Assembly (NCBI GenBank): GCA_021613375.1
Contig: CM038703.1
Location: 18,412,694 to 18,476,693, forward strand
Length of the DNA: 64,000 bases
From: Megaleporinus macrocephalus
Taxonomy: Eukaryota > Chordata > Actinopteri > Characiformes > Anostomidae
Direction of reading: 5' to 3'
A program made the translations under genes and the position numbers. The notes under the pieces were generated by a model that saw nothing but the letters and a program-made list of their open reading frames with translations, was not told the origin of the DNA and ran no database searches. Of the stretch, positions 60,531 through 64,000 are shown one piece after another (position 1 is the stretch's first letter; each line of letters opens with the position of its first letter).

Positions 60531-62914
60531 AGAAAACTTTAGTCGCGCAAGTAAACACAGCCGCCACGTAACACTGCCCCCTACTGTAGCCGAGTAAGTA
60601 CAAACACGCAAGGTCTTCAAGCAAGGCTCTGCAGCACATAACTGGTATCGCTATGTAAATAATGAAGATAGGATTACATTTTTCTCCAAATTGAAAACAC
60701 AATCTTCACCCCCATTTTAGAAAAATAAAGATAAAATAAACAAAGTAGTATAAAAAATTAAGCAAACATATTACTAACAAAAATGTGACCACACTTTTGT
60801 GGGCTCTCTCCCGCATCCATTTGAATTAGTTTTCCTGTTCTCATGAGGCTGTAGGTACCCACACATCAATAAGCATTCGGCCTAGCCTCTGGACAGCACC
60901 TACCATAATATCCAGGCCGGGTCCGTAAAACGGATCTGGGCAAGGTCCTAGATGCACAATCTGCCAACAATGTTTTTCCCTACTACGTTTGATATATGAA
61001 TACAGGACTTTCCAAATAGATAAAAAAATGAAAAAGCATAAGCACGTACAAAATAAATCATTCATAAGTGACAACATTTAACATTATTATAACATTTTTA
61101 TTTGAACATTTTTGTTCCACACAATATTAACAAACAGCCATTTCCTATATTGATCACGCAGCATTCTTGGACACAGAGACTTGACACGGTGCATCATTTC
61201 TTATGTAAGCAGCCTAAAGAGAAGACACAAAAAAGATACTTAGTGGTGAACCAGCAATAAATACACAGTCCCTGGTCACTACAGCTGGCGACAGTTTGAA
61301 TGAACTATTAGAAGTTATTTAGATAACTGCCTGGCTCCTAAAATATGCTCATAGGTCCAAAACTATAAAAACAGTCTACTTTCATATAACCTATGTGCAG
61401 ATTGTACTGAAATTAGAATGTATCATAATGTAACAACTTGGTCCCACATTAGATTCACCTTCTTGTATCTAGACACATTGTCCATTTCCCATATCAGCTC
61501 CACTGACCATATGGTAGCGCTTTGTAGTTCCACAATTACGCACTGTTTGTCAGCTTCTCCGTCTACTTTGTTATCCTCTTCTTCAATAGTAACGCAGTTC
61601 ATGTGTTTATACTAGTTTAACATATTTCCATAGTTGTTTATGTTTCAGTGTATTGAGATCGCCACATTATATCTCTCTGACACCCCATGAATGTAAATAA
61701 AACTTGTGAACCAGCTAGGATCTTAAGGCCGCAGTGCAACAAGCAATTAATGCCCGCTTCTCCCTTTATTAAAGCCATGTTAGTGTGTTTGCAACACACA
61801 CCACCCAGATAAGCATCTCATAAAAAATATTTTTTATAAAGATGTCTATCATTACTTAATTGAAACTCCAAGTCAGACTAACTGACTAGAAAGTTCTCCC
61901 GTTAACTGGAGCGGCCTAGCAAAAAAACTAAATTTGTGTGGGCAGTCCACTGGTGCAAACTCTAGGATGTTTTGAGTAACAGAGGTGTTCTATAACATTA
62001 CGCAAATGCCATTTATGATTCATAAATTAGATCAAATCTTTCAAAGCTGTTTCTGGTTTTCCAACATACAGCAGGAGTAGCTGTGCAAATTACCCCCCTA
62101 ATCGCATGAAAATGTTATTTTAGAGACAATCTTTTTGAACGAGGACAAAAAAAGGGAGAACTAAATTGCTTGCTTTATACTTACGTTGACAGAAAACTGA
62201 TGCCTCAAACATCGCTAGTATCCATAAAGCATCTATGTACACCAGACCGCGCCAGAAACATCAGTTTCTTAAAGCAGAGCTAAAAACAATACTATACTGT
62301 CTGTTTCATGTTGTCTCTTTAACCAGAAAAAGAGCAGTAATGATTTTACGCAACGATGAAAAAAGCATTACGTAAAAAACGGTTTAAAGTGAGGTTCTGG
62401 ACACCTTTAATGCCAAAATGCCAGCTCAAAACCATGCTTCCAATACCATTCCACATTCCAACATGCATTAGATTAATCAGATGAATTACATTCATTTACT
62501 GAACTAAATGTAACTCACCTATTTAAGTTGACGCAACAGGGCTGATCAGGTGGTCAGTCCAGTGATAACAGTCCGCGCACAGGTCAAATGGGGAATTGAC
62601 GTCTCATAGTTCAGCTGTGTGGCATGATTCTGTAATGGCAGTGTACACGCCCTTAAGGTCACAAGCACTGCTGGATAACCTGTCACAGTTTTTTAAGCTG
62701 ACGATCATTGACTATAAAAACAATTGTATCTAAATAACTTGCTTGCATTTTTCATTGAATGTATAACTATTAAAATTACAGAAAGCTCTTCTAGTGATAG
62801 TAGCAAATATGTTTCACCAAGGGCCAGATCAGGAATCGATTTGTGACACCAAGACTTTTTACAGACGTGTCTAGTGCAACTGAGCAGCTGTTAAGATTAA
62901 GCATTTTTTTTAAA

Positions 62915-63310
62915 GATTAGTTTCATTTCTATTTTGTTTCTATTTTAGTAGAACCAGAGCACCATGTTTCAGGACACGAGGGCCCACATATGTGATGATT
63001 ACAAGAAGACGGCTGTGTGGAATAGTTTCTGTTAAGATTAGGCATTTTTTTAAGATTAAGTTTCATTTCTATTTTGTTTCTATTTTTCACTAGAACCAGA
63101 GCACCATTGTTTCAGGACACGAGGGCCCACATATGTGATGATTACAAGAAGGCGGCTGTGTAGAATAGTTTCTGTTAAGATTAGGCATTTTTTTAAGAGT
63201 AAGTTTCATTTCTAATTTGTTTCTATTTTACTAGAACCAGAGCACCATGTTTCAGGACACGAGAACCCACATATGTGATGATTACAAGAAGAACGGCTGT
63301 GTAGAATAGT
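62915..63310 (+). repeat. Three-unit sub-repeat in tandem copy 2
   Basis: Same roughly 142-base unit as at 58,022-58,440, again three times, with AGAACCAGAGCACCAT in each unit. Confidence 0.88.
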
Positions 63311-63849
63311 TTTTCTTTATTGTTAAACATCAACTGTCGGTTTATAGGAATAAAACAAGGCATGTTTTTAGGGACGACCTTTTTAACTTTGTTCTCCTTG
63401 AAGGTGTGTGCTAAAAGGAAGAGATGTAGATTGTTTGGCTAAATGATTTTCTCGATTGATTGTTATATTACTACTTCCTGTTGTCTGTTCACTTGTTTTG
63501 GTGACTGAGCTTATCTGAGTGTCCTGGTTCTGTTAGTTTGGTCTGGTATCATGGATACTAGAAACAGGCAATAGAAAGTACAGTATTTGAGTTTATGAGG
63601 TACTCTACTCTCTGACACATGTGATTCTTTTTTGACTCTTTTGATACATGTTTTCTTTCCACCCTTCTCTTTGTTTTTCATGTATTAATTCATAAAGCGC
63701 TTATTCTATAAAGCTGCTTTGAGACAACAGTGTTTGTAAAAAATGACTCTAGCAACAGACATGGATAGATTCTGATTTATTGCATGAACATGGAAGATAT
63801 GAGAGATGTGTTTTTCTAGCCCTCCCCTGCCCCACTCTGCTAGCTCCAC

Positions 63850-63920
63850 AGCCCAGGTGGGACTCGAACCCACAATCTCTGGCATTAAAGGCCAGTGCCT
63901 TAACCATTAGCCACCGGGAT
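63850..63920 (-). tRNA. tRNA-Arg-like sequence, copy 3, anticodon loop UUA
   Basis: Minus strand: D-arm region GGCTAATGGTTAAGG, anticodon arm CTGGC-CTTTAAT-GCCAG with anticodon TTA, U33 and A37 present, and T-arm GTGGG-TTCGAGT-CCCAC fully paired. The acceptor stem pairs at six of seven positions, with a mismatch at the second pair. A tRNA predictor might call a UAA suppressor; a pseudogene or SINE head is more likely. Confidence 0.6.
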
Positions 63921-64000
63921 TTGGGGAGAACCCCCACAGAGGTGGGGTTTTAGGCATGCCCCCCTCGTCCACTAAAAGTGAATAAGACAAGAAGGGCACA

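Larger units (their letters stand above)
60533..64000. repeat. Long tandem repeat unit, copy 2 (runs off the right edge)
   Basis: Collinear with 55,333-59,115 and lacking the 295-base insertion. The distance between equivalent points is about 4.9 kb at the tRNA-like sequences and 5.2 kb at the left ends. The array may continue beyond the window. Confidence 0.93.

Noticed and set aside
63850..63920. Functional UAA suppressor tRNA
   Set aside because: Acceptor stem mismatch, repeat-borne, and a tRNA-Arg(CCU)-like body; kept only as a tRNA-like feature and a finding.

Overview
This is vertebrate genomic DNA, almost certainly from a teleost fish. The coding signal lies in short exons with GT-AG introns. 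Microsatellites are dense, and there are fossils of Tc1/mariner, hAT, tRNA-derived SINE and LINE elements of types common in fish. I cannot name the species.

Left part (1-20.2 kb, minus strand): the 5' portion of SMURF1, a HECT-type E3 ubiquitin ligase. Eight coding exons can be read without a single frame break (267 codons plus 2 bases). They cover the N-terminus, the whole C2 domain, the linker and the first WW domain; the rest of the gene runs off the left edge. Intron 1 is about 16.8 kb. The first exon sits beside a CpG-rich promoter-like stretch with a perfect CRE palindrome at 20,142-20,149.

Middle (20.2-27.6 kb): intergenic, with dispersed repeats, an AACGTT-rich patch, a degenerate tandem repeat and a (TA)n tract. 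No gene was recognised.

27.6-48.9 kb, plus strand: a decayed, intron-containing sarcomeric myosin heavy chain gene. I recognise 37 exon remnants in correct order. Peptide character, together with the head-to-head position next to SMURF1 (the same relative order and orientation as human SMURF1 and MYH16 at 7q22.1), identifies it as the MYH16 orthologue. It carries five in-frame stops, at least eight reading-frame breaks, lost splice sites, missing exons, a corrupted P-loop and no C-terminal exons. It is a unitary pseudogene, not a processed copy. Its introns hold a Tc1-like element, a hAT element and a hAT-type MITE (both hATs with target-site duplications), a tRNA-SINE and a second Tc1 fossil.

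Right part (49-64 kb): no protein gene recognised. It holds dispersed repeats, a decayed LINE (minus strand), a five-unit 33-bp minisatellite, and a long tandem duplication (55.3-59.1 kb and 60.5-64.0 kb, period about 4.9-5.2 kb) whose units each carry a tRNA-Arg-like sequence with a UUA anticodon loop and a roughly 145-bp triplicated sub-repeat. The two copies differ mostly by single-base indels, which hints at noisy long-read consensus in this repeat.

The main biological point is an apparently independent loss of the masticatory-type myosin MYH16 in a fish, beside an intact SMURF1. I found no convincing new multi-gene system.
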